Assembly: GCF_047324305.1 (NCBI RefSeq)
Contig: NZ_CP178740.1
Span: 248,001-312,000, forward strand
DNA length: 64,000 nucleotides
Source of the DNA: Acerihabitans sp047324305
GTDB taxonomy: Bacteria > Pseudomonadota > Gammaproteobacteria > Enterobacterales > Enterobacteriaceae
Reading direction: 5' to 3'
The notes under the pieces are model-generated. The model made no database searches and was not told where the DNA came from. It was given only the letters and a program-made list of their open reading frames with translations. A program made the translations under genes and the position numbers. Position 1 is the first letter of the stretch. Each line of letters starts with the position of its first letter. Of this stretch, positions 1 through 8,630 are shown piece by piece.

Positions 1-669
1 GAACTCCTGCGGCAGGTCGTTCATATCCTCTTCATCCACATAAGGAGGATTGGTGACAATCAGATCGTAGCGCAGGGCCGGCAGTTCGCGAAACAGATCG
101 GAACGCAGCGGCGTGACCCGTTCGTCGAGTCCATACGCCTGGATATTGTGCTCGGCCACCGCCAGAACGTCGGCGGAAATATCCACCGCGTCCACTTCCG
201 CCTCCGGAAAGGCAAAGGCGCTGGCAATGGCGATACAGCCGCTGCCGGTGCACATATCCAGGATATGGCCGGGCGGATGCGGCAGCAGGTCGCGGTAGCG
301 ATCGTCGATAAGCTCGCCGATGGGCGAACGGGGGATCAGCACCCGTTCATCCACATAGAATTCCAGGCCGCAAAACCAGGCTTTGTTGGTAAGGTAAGGC
401 ACCGGGATACGTTCATTTATCCGGCGCACCACCCGCTCCACGATGCGGTAGCGCTCGCTGGACGTCAGCCGCGACCCATACATGTCCTTCGGCAGGTCCA
501 GCGGCAGGAACAGGCTGGGCAATACCAGCTGCAACGCCTCGTCCCAGGGATTGTCGGTGCCGTGACCGTAGAAAATCTGCGCGGCGTTAAAACGGCTGAC
601 CGTCCAGCGCAGCAGATCCTGAATACTGTGCAGTTCGGCGACGGCCTCATCCACAAAAATTTTGTCCAA
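1..669 (-). CDS. prmB: PrmB, ribosomal protein L3 glutamine methyltransferase (3' end cut by window)
   Basis: SAM-dependent N5-glutamine methyltransferase that modifies ribosomal protein L3 during 50S assembly. The frame is open for 223 codons from a TTG start (667-669), reading LDKIFVDEAVAELHSIQDL, which matches the start of E. coli PrmB. The SAM-binding stretch ILDMCTGSGCIAI and the catalytic NPPY motif (residues 207-210, followed by VDEEDMNDLPQEF) are visible. About 90 C-terminal residues should lie beyond the window edge. It is divergent from smrB, as in E. coli. The start is the TTG rather than the in-frame ATG about 60 codons later, because the upstream residues are conserved. Confidence 0.95.
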   Translation of the reverse strand, partial: MDKIFVDEAVAELHSIQDLLRWTVSRFNAAQIFYGHGTDNPWDEALQLVLPSLFLPLDLPKDMYGSRLTSSERYRIVERVVRRINERIPVPYLTNKAWFCGLEFYVDERVLIPRSPIGELIDDRYRDLLPHPPGHILDMCTGSGCIAIASAFAFPEAEVDAVDISADVLAVAEHNIQAYGLDERVTPLRSDLFRELPALRYDLIVTNPPYVDEEDMNDLPQEF

Positions 670-874
670 TTATTTCACCCCAGGGCATGATGCGGTTCTA
701 AGGACATAGTTTGCCATGAAGCGCACGACAAAGCAGCAGGCATCGCCCCGTCATGCCGCGTGATGGCCGACATTTTTTACCGCTGGGGGAAAATGGCGCC
801 GGAAATGGAAAATTTCGCCGGAAAATGACAAGACGGGGTAAACTTGCATAAAAGCAGCAAACGCAGAGCAGGGA

Positions 875-1405
875 ATGAAAAAAAGATACCAACTGGCCGA
901 TGAAGAACGCCATCTGTTCCGGGAATCCATCGCCGGTACGCGCCCGTTGCGCCAAGATACCGTCAAGCCCCCCAAGCCGCGCCGCAGCAGGGCCGTCCTG
1001 CCCGCCCGGCGCTTGATGCAGGAACAGGTGGACGCCAGTTTTTATTTTTCCGATGAGTTCCAGCCGTTGCTGGACAGTGAAGGGCCGGCGCGTTATGTAC
1101 GCCCGGACGCCAGTCCCTATGAGGTGAAAAAACTGCGGCGCGGGGATTATACCCCCGAGCTGTTCCTCGACCTGCACGGGCTGACCCAGGCGCAGGCCAA
1201 AGAGGAACTGGGGGCGTTGATTGCCGCCTGCCGGCGGGAACATGTGCACTGCGCCTGCGTCATGCACGGCCACGGTAAACATATCCTGAAACAGCAAACG
1301 CCGTTATGGCTGGCCCAGCACCCCGATGTGCTGGGCTTCCACCAGGCGCCGAAAAACTTCGGCGGCGACGCGGCGCTGCTGGTCCTGATTGAACTTAGCG
1401 CATAA
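875..1405 (+). CDS. smrB: SmrB, ribosome-rescue endonuclease
   Basis: Smr-domain endonuclease that cleaves mRNA at collided ribosomes, feeding tmRNA rescue. The protein has 176 residues. The N-terminal helical extension is followed by the Smr domain, with DLHGLT at 99-104 and HGHGKH at 131-136, the signature motifs of the family. It aligns with E. coli SmrB (YfcN) nearly throughout but ends at LVLIELSA, a few residues earlier than E. coli. It lies between divergent prmB and convergent sixA, the conserved neighbourhood. Confidence 0.95.
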   Translation: MKKRYQLADEERHLFRESIAGTRPLRQDTVKPPKPRRSRAVLPARRLMQEQVDASFYFSDEFQPLLDSEGPARYVRPDASPYEVKKLRRGDYTPELFLDLHGLTQAQAKEELGALIAACRREHVHCACVMHGHGKHILKQQTPLWLAQHPDVLGFHQAPKNFGGDAALLVLIELSA

Positions 1406-1411
1406 CGCGCC

Positions 1412-1894
1412 TTAGACTTTCACCAGCAATTGCGCCGGGCTGACCTGCCACTCCAGTTTGCCCTGGCCGCTTTCGCCCTCCAGGGTGACGCAGGCCACCG
1501 CCGAGGTGGCGAACATCGGCGCCTGCTCGTCGGGGCATAAATCAGCGACCAGGTAGCCCACCAGCGGCAGATGGGAAACGATCAGCACCGATCCCAGACC
1601 TTCATTCGCCAGCGCCTGCAGATAACAACACACCAGGTCGACGTCGCCGCCCGGCGTGAGTTCGGGCAGGCTTTCCTCGCCGTCCGGCAACACCAGTTCG
1701 TCACGCAGCACGTCCAGCGTTTGCCGGGCGCGCAGATAAGGACTGACCAACACACGATCGGTATCGAGGATCCTGGTACTTAACCAACATGCCATCAGGC
1801 GTGATTCATCACGACCGCGAACTGTCAGAGGCCTTTCCGCATCACTGGCCGCTTCGAGCTGAGCGTCGCCGTGCCGCATAATTAAAACTTGCAT
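1412..1894 (-). CDS. sixA: SixA, phosphohistidine phosphatase
   Basis: Histidine-phosphatase superfamily protein that removes phosphate from histidine of phosphotransfer proteins (NPr in E. coli). It has 160 residues, as expected. The catalytic RHG motif is near the N-terminus (MQVLIMRHGDAQ, H8) and the second histidine is in VSHLPLVGYL. Its end nearly touches the end of smrB (6 bp). In E. coli fadJ and fadI follow at this point; here they do not. Confidence 0.95.
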   Translation of the reverse strand: MQVLIMRHGDAQLEAASDAERPLTVRGRDESRLMACWLSTRILDTDRVLVSPYLRARQTLDVLRDELVLPDGEESLPELTPGGDVDLVCCYLQALANEGLGSVLIVSHLPLVGYLVADLCPDEQAPMFATSAVACVTLEGESGQGKLEWQVSPAQLLVKV

Positions 1895-2413
1895 AGTGCA
1901 CCGTTGTTGTTTGACAAAAACGCGAAAGATAAACGCAACGACCGGGCCTTTGCGCTCGAAATCGCGTAAATAAAACGCTGCTTTTTACATCAATACCCGC
2001 CATGGAGTCAACACATGGACGTTAATTGATCCTCCGCCGGGCTTTTCCATAGGGGAAAAACCCGCAGCAGACTGAGGCTATTAGCGTATGACAACTATTA
2101 CCGGTAAAGGTGCAGGCTAAGTAACATATTTACGAATATCCCCCGGAGAGTGGCCGGAACCGGTAATTCAGCAAGCGGCCACGGGCCAATCCGCTCATAA
2201 GCTTAATATTGGCATGACGGCACGAAAAATAAAGCGTAGCGCCAGGGAACACTACGTCTGGAACGACGCCGCGGGCGCCGGCCCAGGGTAAAGTAAGCCA
2301 TAATTGCGCGCCCGGGCGCGATAACGACAAGGACGGATAGGGTTATGGCGCCGGTATAATCTTGCCCATGGGTCATCAAACGCAGGCCCGGTCACGGGCC
2401 TGTCATGAGCGGA
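1895..2413. other. Gene-free gap where fadJ-fadI lie in E. coli
   Basis: 519 bases between sixA and yfcZ with no coding sequence I can support. E. coli carries fadI and fadJ here. I translated the stretch by eye in several frames and saw no recognisable thiolase or enoyl-CoA hydratase remnant. Only short ORFs of biased composition are present. A GC-rich hairpin occurs at the yfcZ end. Confidence 0.6.
2383..2402 (-). terminator. Hairpin downstream of yfcZ
   Basis: Perfect 8-bp stem CAGGCCCG / CGGGCCTG with a 4-nt loop, 11 bp beyond the yfcZ stop. The T tract on the minus strand is poor, so termination strength is uncertain. Confidence 0.5.
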
Positions 2414-2710
2414 TTAACGCAAACCGAGCTGGAAAATCAGCGTTTCAGCCTGGCAGCTGAAGGTAAAATCAGCGTTTAGCTCAACGCCGCCCTTAACGGG
2501 TTCGATGCGGCTGCTGATGTCGCAGGGATCGGATTCCACCGCGCGCGCTTTTTCCGTCAGCATCGCCAGCATGGCTTCCGCTTCCTGGCGCTGTTCAAAC
2601 ACCTTGCTGAACGACGCCGTGCAGTCTTCGTTATCAATGATAGTGCCGACATCGACACAGCAACAGGCGGCGGTTTCTTCAGCACTGCATTTGTTAATAG
2701 AGTGAGTCAT
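2414..2710 (-). CDS. yfcZ: YfcZ/YiiS family protein
   Basis: Small conserved enterobacterial protein of unknown function (DUF406), 98 residues. It aligns with E. coli YfcZ: KCSAEET, CCCVDVGTI and the C-terminal FSCQAETLIFQLGLR are the conserved blocks. A GTG five codons upstream also opens the frame. I chose ATG at 2710 because a GGAGAAG Shine-Dalgarno sits about 6-8 bp before it and overlaps the alternative start. In E. coli fadL follows divergently; here that gene is missing and mlaA comes next. Confidence 0.9.
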   Translation of the reverse strand: MTHSINKCSAEETAACCCVDVGTIIDNEDCTASFSKVFEQRQEAEAMLAMLTEKARAVESDPCDISSRIEPVKGGVELNADFTFSCQAETLIFQLGLR

Positions 2711-2820
2711 TGCAATCTTCTCCACAGGATTTACCTGTTTGACAATAATAAGCCGTTCAAAAGTATCTACGGCTTATCATACTCCTGTACACCCAACGTT
2801 GATAGGGCCGGCTCCGCCGG

Positions 2821-3582
2821 CTATTGCGAATCGATATCCTTCAGATCGCCCTGTATCGCCTGGGCGTTGGGGTTTTCCTGCGGTTTCAGCCGGCCGCCGC
2901 TGGCCAGGAAATCATGCCGCTGGAAATAGGCGGCGCGCACCAGCGCATAAGGATCGGCGGAATTGCGCAACAGGCTGTCGGAGTCCAGCAGCTGCGCGCG
3001 GGTTTCCACGCCTTCGAATACCCATTTACCGGCGGACATCCACCAGGTGAGATAACTTAACACCGGATAGAAGTTGTCCACCGCCCCGCCCAGATCCTCG
3101 CGCGGGGTAAAGCTGCCGTAACCCGGCAGCACTACATAAGGACCGTAGCCGACGCCATAGGTGCCAAGGGTACTGCCGAACCGGCGCGGTTGTTCCTTAG
3201 CCAGCTTGGGATTGGCCATGGACGCCACGTCGATCAGGCCGCCCATCCCCAACAGGGTATTGAGGAAAAAACGGTTGAAGTGGATCATGGCTTCATAGGG
3301 CTTGCCGATGGCGAAATAGTTGACCATGGAGGCCGGTTCTTCAAGGTTGCTCAGAAAATTACCCAGGCCGTTGCGCGCGGGCTTGGGCACGTAATCGCGC
3401 CAGGCCACCGCCACAGGACGCACCACGTACGGATCCAGGACATTGTAGTTAAAATCAAACATCGTACGGTTAAACCCTTCCAGAGGGTCCGAACGCTGCT
3501 GTGAAGACGGATCGGTTTTATCGCTGGCGCATCCCAGAAGCAATACGCTGGCCAGCGCCAAACCTGACAGGCGGTAATTCAT
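2821..3582 (-). CDS. mlaA: MlaA, outer-membrane lipid asymmetry lipoprotein
   Basis: Outer-membrane component of the Mla system, which removes mislocalised phospholipids from the outer leaflet and passes them to MlaC. The protein has 253 residues. A lipoprotein signal peptide with lipobox LLGC is followed by the conserved body (SDPLEGFNRTMFDFNYNVLDPYVVRPVA begins it) and the C-terminal NAQAIQGDLKDIDS, near-identical to E. coli. Two adjacent ATGs exist; the second (3582) has better spacing to GGAG. Also known as VacJ. The E. coli neighbour yfdC lies about 7 kb away, displaced by the ccm operon. Confidence 0.95.
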   Translation of the reverse strand: MNYRLSGLALASVLLLGCASDKTDPSSQQRSDPLEGFNRTMFDFNYNVLDPYVVRPVAVAWRDYVPKPARNGLGNFLSNLEEPASMVNYFAIGKPYEAMIHFNRFFLNTLLGMGGLIDVASMANPKLAKEQPRRFGSTLGTYGVGYGPYVVLPGYGSFTPREDLGGAVDNFYPVLSYLTWWMSAGKWVFEGVETRAQLLDSDSLLRNSADPYALVRAAYFQRHDFLASGGRLKPQENPNAQAIQGDLKDIDSQ

Positions 3583-3616
3583 CATTCAACTCCATTTATT
3601 ATTGTTATGCCGGCCG

Positions 3617-4831
3617 CTAGGGCATGTGTTGATCTATGCGCACGGCGATCCGGCCGGTGCCGCTGAAATCCTGCAACGCGCTCTCGCCAAACCAGTCGCC
3701 GGGCCTGGCGTCGGCGCCACCGTCACGGGCAATCCTCACCCGTACCTTTACCTGTCGCTGGGCGGAAAGCAAACGCTCCGGCAACATGGCATTGCTGTCA
3801 TCCAGCGTTAACGATAACGGAAAGCGGCTCAATGGCAAAGTTTTAACCGCAACCGGTACCGGACTTTTTCCGTCGGTGACCGAAATAAACAGCGTTCCCT
3901 GTGCCGGCGGTTTATCGTCCAGGGCCGGCGCCAAAGTAACATCCACGGTAAGTTTCGCCGTCTCCTGGCCTGACAACGCGCGCGCCTGGTTAATCACGCG
4001 CCTGATGGCGTCGCCATGGGCATCGCCCGCGGGCAGCAGGGTCAATACCTGGCGCCACAGGCTTATCGCCTGCGCGTAGTCGCCTTGTTGATACAGGCCG
4101 ACCGCCAGCAGGTTAAGCGCCGTGATGTTGCCCGGCTGCCGTTTGAGCAGCGCGCGCAGCAGGCTGTCGCCTTCCTGGTTGTCGCCCGCGTCGGCGGACC
4201 GGGTCAATACCCCGGCGTAATCGAGCGTAATCGCGTCATCGTCCGGGGCCAGACGATGGGCGCGTTCAAACGCCTGGGTGGCCATGGCCGCATCATTCAT
4301 TACCACGCCGATGCGCCCGAGGATCAGCCAATCCTGGGTCTGTTGCGGATGTTCGCGCAGCGAGGCGCGCAGCCCGACCGCAAACCGCGCCAGCTCCTGC
4401 GCCGACAGCTGGCTGGCATGCGGGTCCATAATGCGCGCCCGCAGCGCCGGCATCTCCGCCACCGTCTGCTGCCAGCGCCATACCTGGAACGCGCCGCCGG
4501 TCCAGGCGTAAAACGCCAGGGTAACCAGCACCAGAGCCGCCGCGCCCGGGATCAGGACCCACGCGCCCAGCGGCGGTCTGGCCGGCGCCGGCGCCACGGG
4601 GATATCCGACAACAGGTTTTGCTGCAGCTCCTCAATATGCAGGGTGCGCTCAGCCACCACGCCCTGCGCCTCATCCTGGGCCAGTTCATCCAGCCGGTGC
4701 GTAAAAAACGCCTGGTTCAGGCTGTCGCGGGTTATCGCGCCGCCTTGCCGGCGGTAGCGCAGCGCCGGCAGCACAAACAGCGCACAGGCCAGCGTCAGCA
4801 GTAGGGTAAAGGTCATGCCGGCTATTATCAT
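3617..4831 (-). CDS. ccmI: CcmI, apocytochrome c chaperone
   Basis: Inner-membrane, TPR-containing subunit of the cytochrome c haem lyase that holds apocytochrome c for CcmF/CcmH. The protein has 404 residues. Two N-terminal membrane segments (about 4-24 and 90-115) flank a cytoplasmic loop with EELQQNLL. A periplasmic TPR region (WLILGRIGVVMNDAAMATQAF onward) and a C-terminal domain follow. The frame extends upstream, but ATG 4831 overlaps the ccmH stop by 4 bp and begins MIIAGMTFTLLL, the proper membrane start. In E. coli this part is fused to CcmH; here it is separate. It is the last gene of the ccm operon. Confidence 0.93.
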   Translation of the reverse strand: MIIAGMTFTLLLTLACALFVLPALRYRRQGGAITRDSLNQAFFTHRLDELAQDEAQGVVAERTLHIEELQQNLLSDIPVAPAPARPPLGAWVLIPGAAALVLVTLAFYAWTGGAFQVWRWQQTVAEMPALRARIMDPHASQLSAQELARFAVGLRASLREHPQQTQDWLILGRIGVVMNDAAMATQAFERAHRLAPDDDAITLDYAGVLTRSADAGDNQEGDSLLRALLKRQPGNITALNLLAVGLYQQGDYAQAISLWRQVLTLLPAGDAHGDAIRRVINQARALSGQETAKLTVDVTLAPALDDKPPAQGTLFISVTDGKSPVPVAVKTLPLSRFPLSLTLDDSNAMLPERLLSAQRQVKVRVRIARDGGADARPGDWFGESALQDFSGTGRIAVRIDQHMP

Positions 4832-5298
4832 GGCTGTTCCCGATTGGTTTTTTCCAGCAACCGCGCCAGACGCTGCCGTTCTTCGCTGGATAGCGGACTG
4901 CGCCCGCCACGCCGGGACGCGCGCAGCACCACGGTCAAACCGCCGGCGATCACCACCGCGAGCGGCCCGAGCCACAAAAAAACCGTCAGTGGATTAAGGG
5001 GCGGCACATAAGTCACGAAATTACCGTAGCGCGCCACCATGTAAGCGATGATCTGCTCCTTGCTCCTGCCCTGCATCATCAGCTGATAGACCTTGGCGCG
5101 CATATCGGCGGCAATAATCGCATTGGAGTCGGCGATACTGTTGTTCTGGCACTTCGGGCAGCGCAGTTGCTGGGTCAGTTCCCGGTATTGCTGCTCCTGC
5201 GCCACACTGTTGAACTGCCGGGTATCTATCGCCGCACCGGCGCTAAAACCCAGGCAAAGGCACAGCAACAACATAATGCATTTTATCGCCATGCTCAT
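4828..5298 (-). CDS. ccmH: CcmH, thiol-disulfide component of haem lyase
   Basis: Membrane-anchored periplasmic protein that reduces the apocytochrome CXXCH disulfide before haem attachment. The protein has 156 residues: a signal peptide (1-23), the redox motif LRCPKC at 45-50 (C47, C50), a C-terminal membrane anchor around 104-124 and a short charged tail. Starts and stops overlap by 4 bp with ccmG before it and ccmI after it, so translation is probably coupled. Confidence 0.95.
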   Translation of the reverse strand: MSMAIKCIMLLLCLCLGFSAGAAIDTRQFNSVAQEQQYRELTQQLRCPKCQNNSIADSNAIIAADMRAKVYQLMMQGRSKEQIIAYMVARYGNFVTYVPPLNPLTVFLWLGPLAVVIAGGLTVVLRASRRGGRSPLSSEERQRLARLLEKTNREQP

Positions 5299-5846
5299 GT
5301 CCCCTTGGCGTATTGCTGGTACAAGGGCAGCACCTCGCGCCGCCAGACGTCGGCATTCAGATCGCCCGCGTGGCGATAGCGTATTATCCCCCGGCCGTCG
5401 ATGAGAAACGTTTCCGGCGCGCCATAGACGCCCAGGTCCAGCCCCAGCATGCCGTCGCCGTCGTACAGGCTCAGCGTGTAGGGATTACCCAGCGTATTCA
5501 GCCAGTTAACCGCTTTGAGGCGATCGTCTTTGTAATTCAGGCCCACCACCCTGACCCCCTGGGCCGCCAGGGTATTGAGGAACTGGTGCTCGGCCCGGCA
5601 GGTGGGACACCAGGTGGCCCAGACGTTAAGCAGCATCGGCCGCCCGTCGCGCAGTACCGAGCGATCGTAGGTCCTGGCGGGATCGTCAAGGGACGCCAGC
5701 CGGAAATCCGGCACCGGCTTGCCGATCAGCGCCGATTCCAGCAGCGTGGGATCATCGCCATGGGCATTGCGTGACAATTGCACGATAAAGGCGACGGCCA
5801 GCAGCAGGAACAACACCAGCGGAATATACAGCAGCTTTTTTTTCAT
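5295..5846 (-). CDS. ccmG: CcmG/DsbE, periplasmic thioredoxin-like reductase
   Basis: Membrane-tethered thioredoxin-fold protein that supplies reductant to the cytochrome c maturation pathway. The protein has 183 residues: an N-terminal membrane anchor (MKKKLLYIPLVLFLLLAVAF) and active site WATWCPTC with C80 and C83, followed by a typical thioredoxin C-half (TFLIDGRGIIRYRHAG). The open frame runs further upstream into ccmF; ATG 5846 is preferred because it overlaps the ccmF stop by 4 bp and starts exactly at the anchor. Confidence 0.95.
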   Translation of the reverse strand: MKKKLLYIPLVLFLLLAVAFIVQLSRNAHGDDPTLLESALIGKPVPDFRLASLDDPARTYDRSVLRDGRPMLLNVWATWCPTCRAEHQFLNTLAAQGVRVVGLNYKDDRLKAVNWLNTLGNPYTLSLYDGDGMLGLDLGVYGAPETFLIDGRGIIRYRHAGDLNADVWRREVLPLYQQYAKGT

Positions 5847-7810
5847 AGTGGCACCCGACGTGCGGCCCGGCGGGCTTTTTTGTCGGCCCGGTAACGGGGG
5901 TCGGCCAGGCAGCACAGGCCGCCGGCCACCATAAACAGACCGCCCAGCCATATCCAGCGGACAAAGGGTTTATAATAGAGCCTGACCGCCCAGGCGCCGT
6001 CATCCATCTTCTCGCCCAGCGCGGCATACAAGTCGCGGGTCAACCCACCGCTGATGGCCGCCTCGGTCATCACCGTGCGGCTGACGCTGTAAAAGCGCTT
6101 TTCCGCCCGGAGCATGGCTTCCGGGTGGTTATGGCGCGTCACGTCAAACACCGCCGCGGCGCCGGTATAATTAGGGCCGCGCAAATCCTCCACGGCGCGG
6201 AAGACGAAGTGATACGCCTTGATGTCCACGCTGTCGCCGGTTTTCATGCGCACATCGCGCTCCAGGCTATAGTTCTGGCTGAAGGTGATGCCGATAACCG
6301 TCACCGCCACGCCAAGATGGCCGAGCACCATGCCCCAATGGCTACGGGTAAGATGGGCCAGCCCGCGGATAAAGCGGTGGCGATGGGTGGCGCGCTCGTG
6401 CACCTCCATCAGCGTCAGGATAATCACCCACAGCGACATCATCAGACCCACCACCGTCATGGCCTCGATCTCATCGCCCATCAGCCGGGGCAGCAGGATG
6501 GAAAGCGCCAGCGTGGCCGCCATGGCCAGCGCCAGGCGTTTAATCAGCGTTTTCGCCTCGTCCCGGCGCCAGCGGATTAACGGCCCGATACCGAGCAACA
6601 GGGCAAACGGCGCCATCAGCCAGGTAAACATACTGTTGAAAAAAGGCTCGCCGATGGAGATGCTGCCCATGCCGAGCTGTTTATGGATAAGCGGCAGCAA
6701 CGTGCCGAGCAACACCACCAGCATCGCGGCCATCAGCAGCACGTTGTTGCCCAGCAGGAAGGTCTCGCGGGAGAAAACCTCGTGCTGCGCGCGGCTCCTT
6801 ACCTTGCCGCCCTTGATGGCGTACAGCAGCAGCGAACCGCCGATCACCAGAATCAGGAACGCCAGGATAAACATGCCGCGCGCCGGGTCCGAGGCAAACG
6901 AATGCACCGACACCAATACCCCGGAACGCACCAGAAAGGTCCCCAGCAGGCACAGGGAAAAGGAGGCGATGGCCAGCAGCACCGTCCAGGATTTGAAGGT
7001 GCCGCGTTTTTCGGTCACCGCCAGAGAGTGCAGCAGCGCCGTACCGGCAAGCCAGGGCATAAACGAGGCGTTTTCCACCGGATCCCAAAACCACCAGCCG
7101 CCCCAGCCCAGTTCATAATAGGCCCAGGCGGACCCCAGCACGATGCCCAGCGTCAGGAAAATCCAGGCCGCCTGGGTCCAGGGACGGGACCAGCGGGCCC
7201 AGGCGGTATCCAGCCGGCCGGCAATCAGCGAGGCGATGGCGAACGAGAACGCCACCGAGAAACCCACATACCCCATATACAGCAGCGGCGGATGAAAAAT
7301 CAGGCCGATATCCTGTAGCACCGGGTTTAAATCATGCCCGTCGATGGGAATATCCGGCAGGGTACGCGCAAACGGGTTGGACGTGAGCAAAATAAACGCC
7401 AGAAATCCGCTGTTGATCATGCCCATCACCGACAGCACCCGGGCGACGGCCTCATCAGGCATGCTGCGGCTGAACAGCGCCACCGCCAGCGTCCAGCAAC
7501 TGAGCAACAGCACCCACAGCAGCAGCGATCCCTCATGGGCGCCCCAGGTGGCGGCGACCCGGTAATACACCGGCAGCGCGGTATTGGAATTATTCACGAC
7601 ATAAGCCACGGAAAAATCATTGACCACGAACGCATAGACCAGACAGGCAAAGGCGCCGGCGATGGACGCAAACACACCGTAGGACAACGGTCTGGCCACC
7701 GCCATCAGCCTGGCGTCCTGCCGCGAGGCGCCCCAGAGCGGATACACCGCCAGCAACAGCGCCAGGCCGATAGCCAGGCACAGCAGGAAATTACCGAGTT
7801 CCGGCATCAT
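5843..7810 (-). CDS. ccmF: CcmF, cytochrome c haem lyase core
   Basis: Large polytopic membrane protein that ligates haem from holo-CcmE to apocytochrome c. Its 655 residues match the family length. The tryptophan-rich haem-handling motif WGGWWFWDP is at 236-244, and a conserved histidine occurs in IFHPPLLYMG (H173). The starting MMPELGNFLL resembles E. coli MMPEIGN. It overlaps the ccmE stop and the ccmG start by 4 bp each. Confidence 0.96.
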   Translation of the reverse strand: MMPELGNFLLCLAIGLALLLAVYPLWGASRQDARLMAVARPLSYGVFASIAGAFACLVYAFVVNDFSVAYVVNNSNTALPVYYRVAATWGAHEGSLLLWVLLLSCWTLAVALFSRSMPDEAVARVLSVMGMINSGFLAFILLTSNPFARTLPDIPIDGHDLNPVLQDIGLIFHPPLLYMGYVGFSVAFSFAIASLIAGRLDTAWARWSRPWTQAAWIFLTLGIVLGSAWAYYELGWGGWWFWDPVENASFMPWLAGTALLHSLAVTEKRGTFKSWTVLLAIASFSLCLLGTFLVRSGVLVSVHSFASDPARGMFILAFLILVIGGSLLLYAIKGGKVRSRAQHEVFSRETFLLGNNVLLMAAMLVVLLGTLLPLIHKQLGMGSISIGEPFFNSMFTWLMAPFALLLGIGPLIRWRRDEAKTLIKRLALAMAATLALSILLPRLMGDEIEAMTVVGLMMSLWVIILTLMEVHERATHRHRFIRGLAHLTRSHWGMVLGHLGVAVTVIGITFSQNYSLERDVRMKTGDSVDIKAYHFVFRAVEDLRGPNYTGAAAVFDVTRHNHPEAMLRAEKRFYSVSRTVMTEAAISGGLTRDLYAALGEKMDDGAWAVRLYYKPFVRWIWLGGLFMVAGGLCCLADPRYRADKKARRAARRVPL

Positions 7811-8400
7811 GGCTGTTCCTTAGACGGCGCGGCCCGGGCCGTATCCTGCCCGGGGTAGGGTATTTCGCCGCGCGCCAGGCGTTGCGTCCGGTCCTGGGGT
7901 TGGCCAGTCATGCCGGCCTGCACTGCGCCTTCGGCCATGGCGCGTTGACCGGCGGGCCGAGAATGGGTTTTCATCGCATCCTTCACTTCGGGCGGGGTAT
8001 AGTTTTCATCATGTTTGGCCAGGACTTCACGCGCCTGGACCAGATTGCCCGCGCCCAGCACGCCCTGCGCCACCACGCCCTGCCCTTCGCGAAACAGATC
8101 CGGCAAAATGCCGTCATAGGTGACCGGTACGGAGCCGACGGCGTCATAGATCCTGAAGGTGACCTTCAGGGTATGGGCATCGCGCTTTACCGATCCCGGC
8201 ATGACCATGCCGCCGATGCGCAGGCGCTGCCCGATATGCGGCAACTCCTGCCGCTCGCCCTTGCCCTCGAGGATCTCGCGCGGCGTATAGAACAAATCGA
8301 TATTGGAACTGAGCGCGTAGAGCACCAGCGTGACTATCAGCGCGGCGCCCATCAGCATCACGACGGCCAGGTAAAGACGGCTTTTACGGCGCGGCGTCAT
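7807..8400 (-). CDS. ccmE: CcmE, periplasmic haem chaperone
   Basis: Carries haem covalently from the CcmABCD exporter to CcmF. The protein has 197 residues: a short cytoplasmic tail, one membrane segment (about 9-29), an OB-fold domain and the haem-binding HDENY motif with H130 and Y134 at the canonical positions. The tail after about 140 is long and charged, longer than the E. coli protein's. ATG 8400 was chosen over upstream frame extension because it overlaps the ccmD stop by 4 bp and begins MTPRRKSRLYL. Confidence 0.95.
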   Translation of the reverse strand: MTPRRKSRLYLAVVMLMGAALIVTLVLYALSSNIDLFYTPREILEGKGERQELPHIGQRLRIGGMVMPGSVKRDAHTLKVTFRIYDAVGSVPVTYDGILPDLFREGQGVVAQGVLGAGNLVQAREVLAKHDENYTPPEVKDAMKTHSRPAGQRAMAEGAVQAGMTGQPQDRTQRLARGEIPYPGQDTARAAPSKEQP

Positions 8401-8630
8401 CGGGCATCCCCCCGACGCGCGGACGGATCGGCCGGCGCGCCGCCACGGCGCATACGCAGGGCGCGCGCCTGCTGCCTGCGGATAGCGTCGAGCAGCTGTT
8501 GCCGCCGCCACAGGGTATGGGCTATCAATCCGGCCAGCGACGCCAGGGTAACCGCTACCGCCAGCCAGACGTAGAAACCATAGCCGCCCATGGCGAAAAA
8601 CGCCGTCCAGGAGGTGAAAGCCGGGCTCAC
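8397..8630 (-). CDS. ccmD: CcmD, small haem-exporter subunit
   Basis: Small membrane protein that holds CcmE in the CcmABC complex and promotes release of holo-CcmE. The protein has 77 residues with one membrane segment (about 18-40, FYVWLAVAVTLASLAGLIAH) and an arginine-rich cytoplasmic tail. Identified by size, topology and place between ccmC and ccmE, with 4-bp overlaps on both sides. Confidence 0.92.
   Translation of the reverse strand: MSPAFTSWTAFFAMGGYGFYVWLAVAVTLASLAGLIAHTLWRRQQLLDAIRRQQARALRMRRGGAPADPSARRGDAR

Noticed and set aside
2130..2330. 66-codon minus-strand ORF in the fadIJ gap
   Set aside because: No similarity to thiolase or hydratase and no translation signals.
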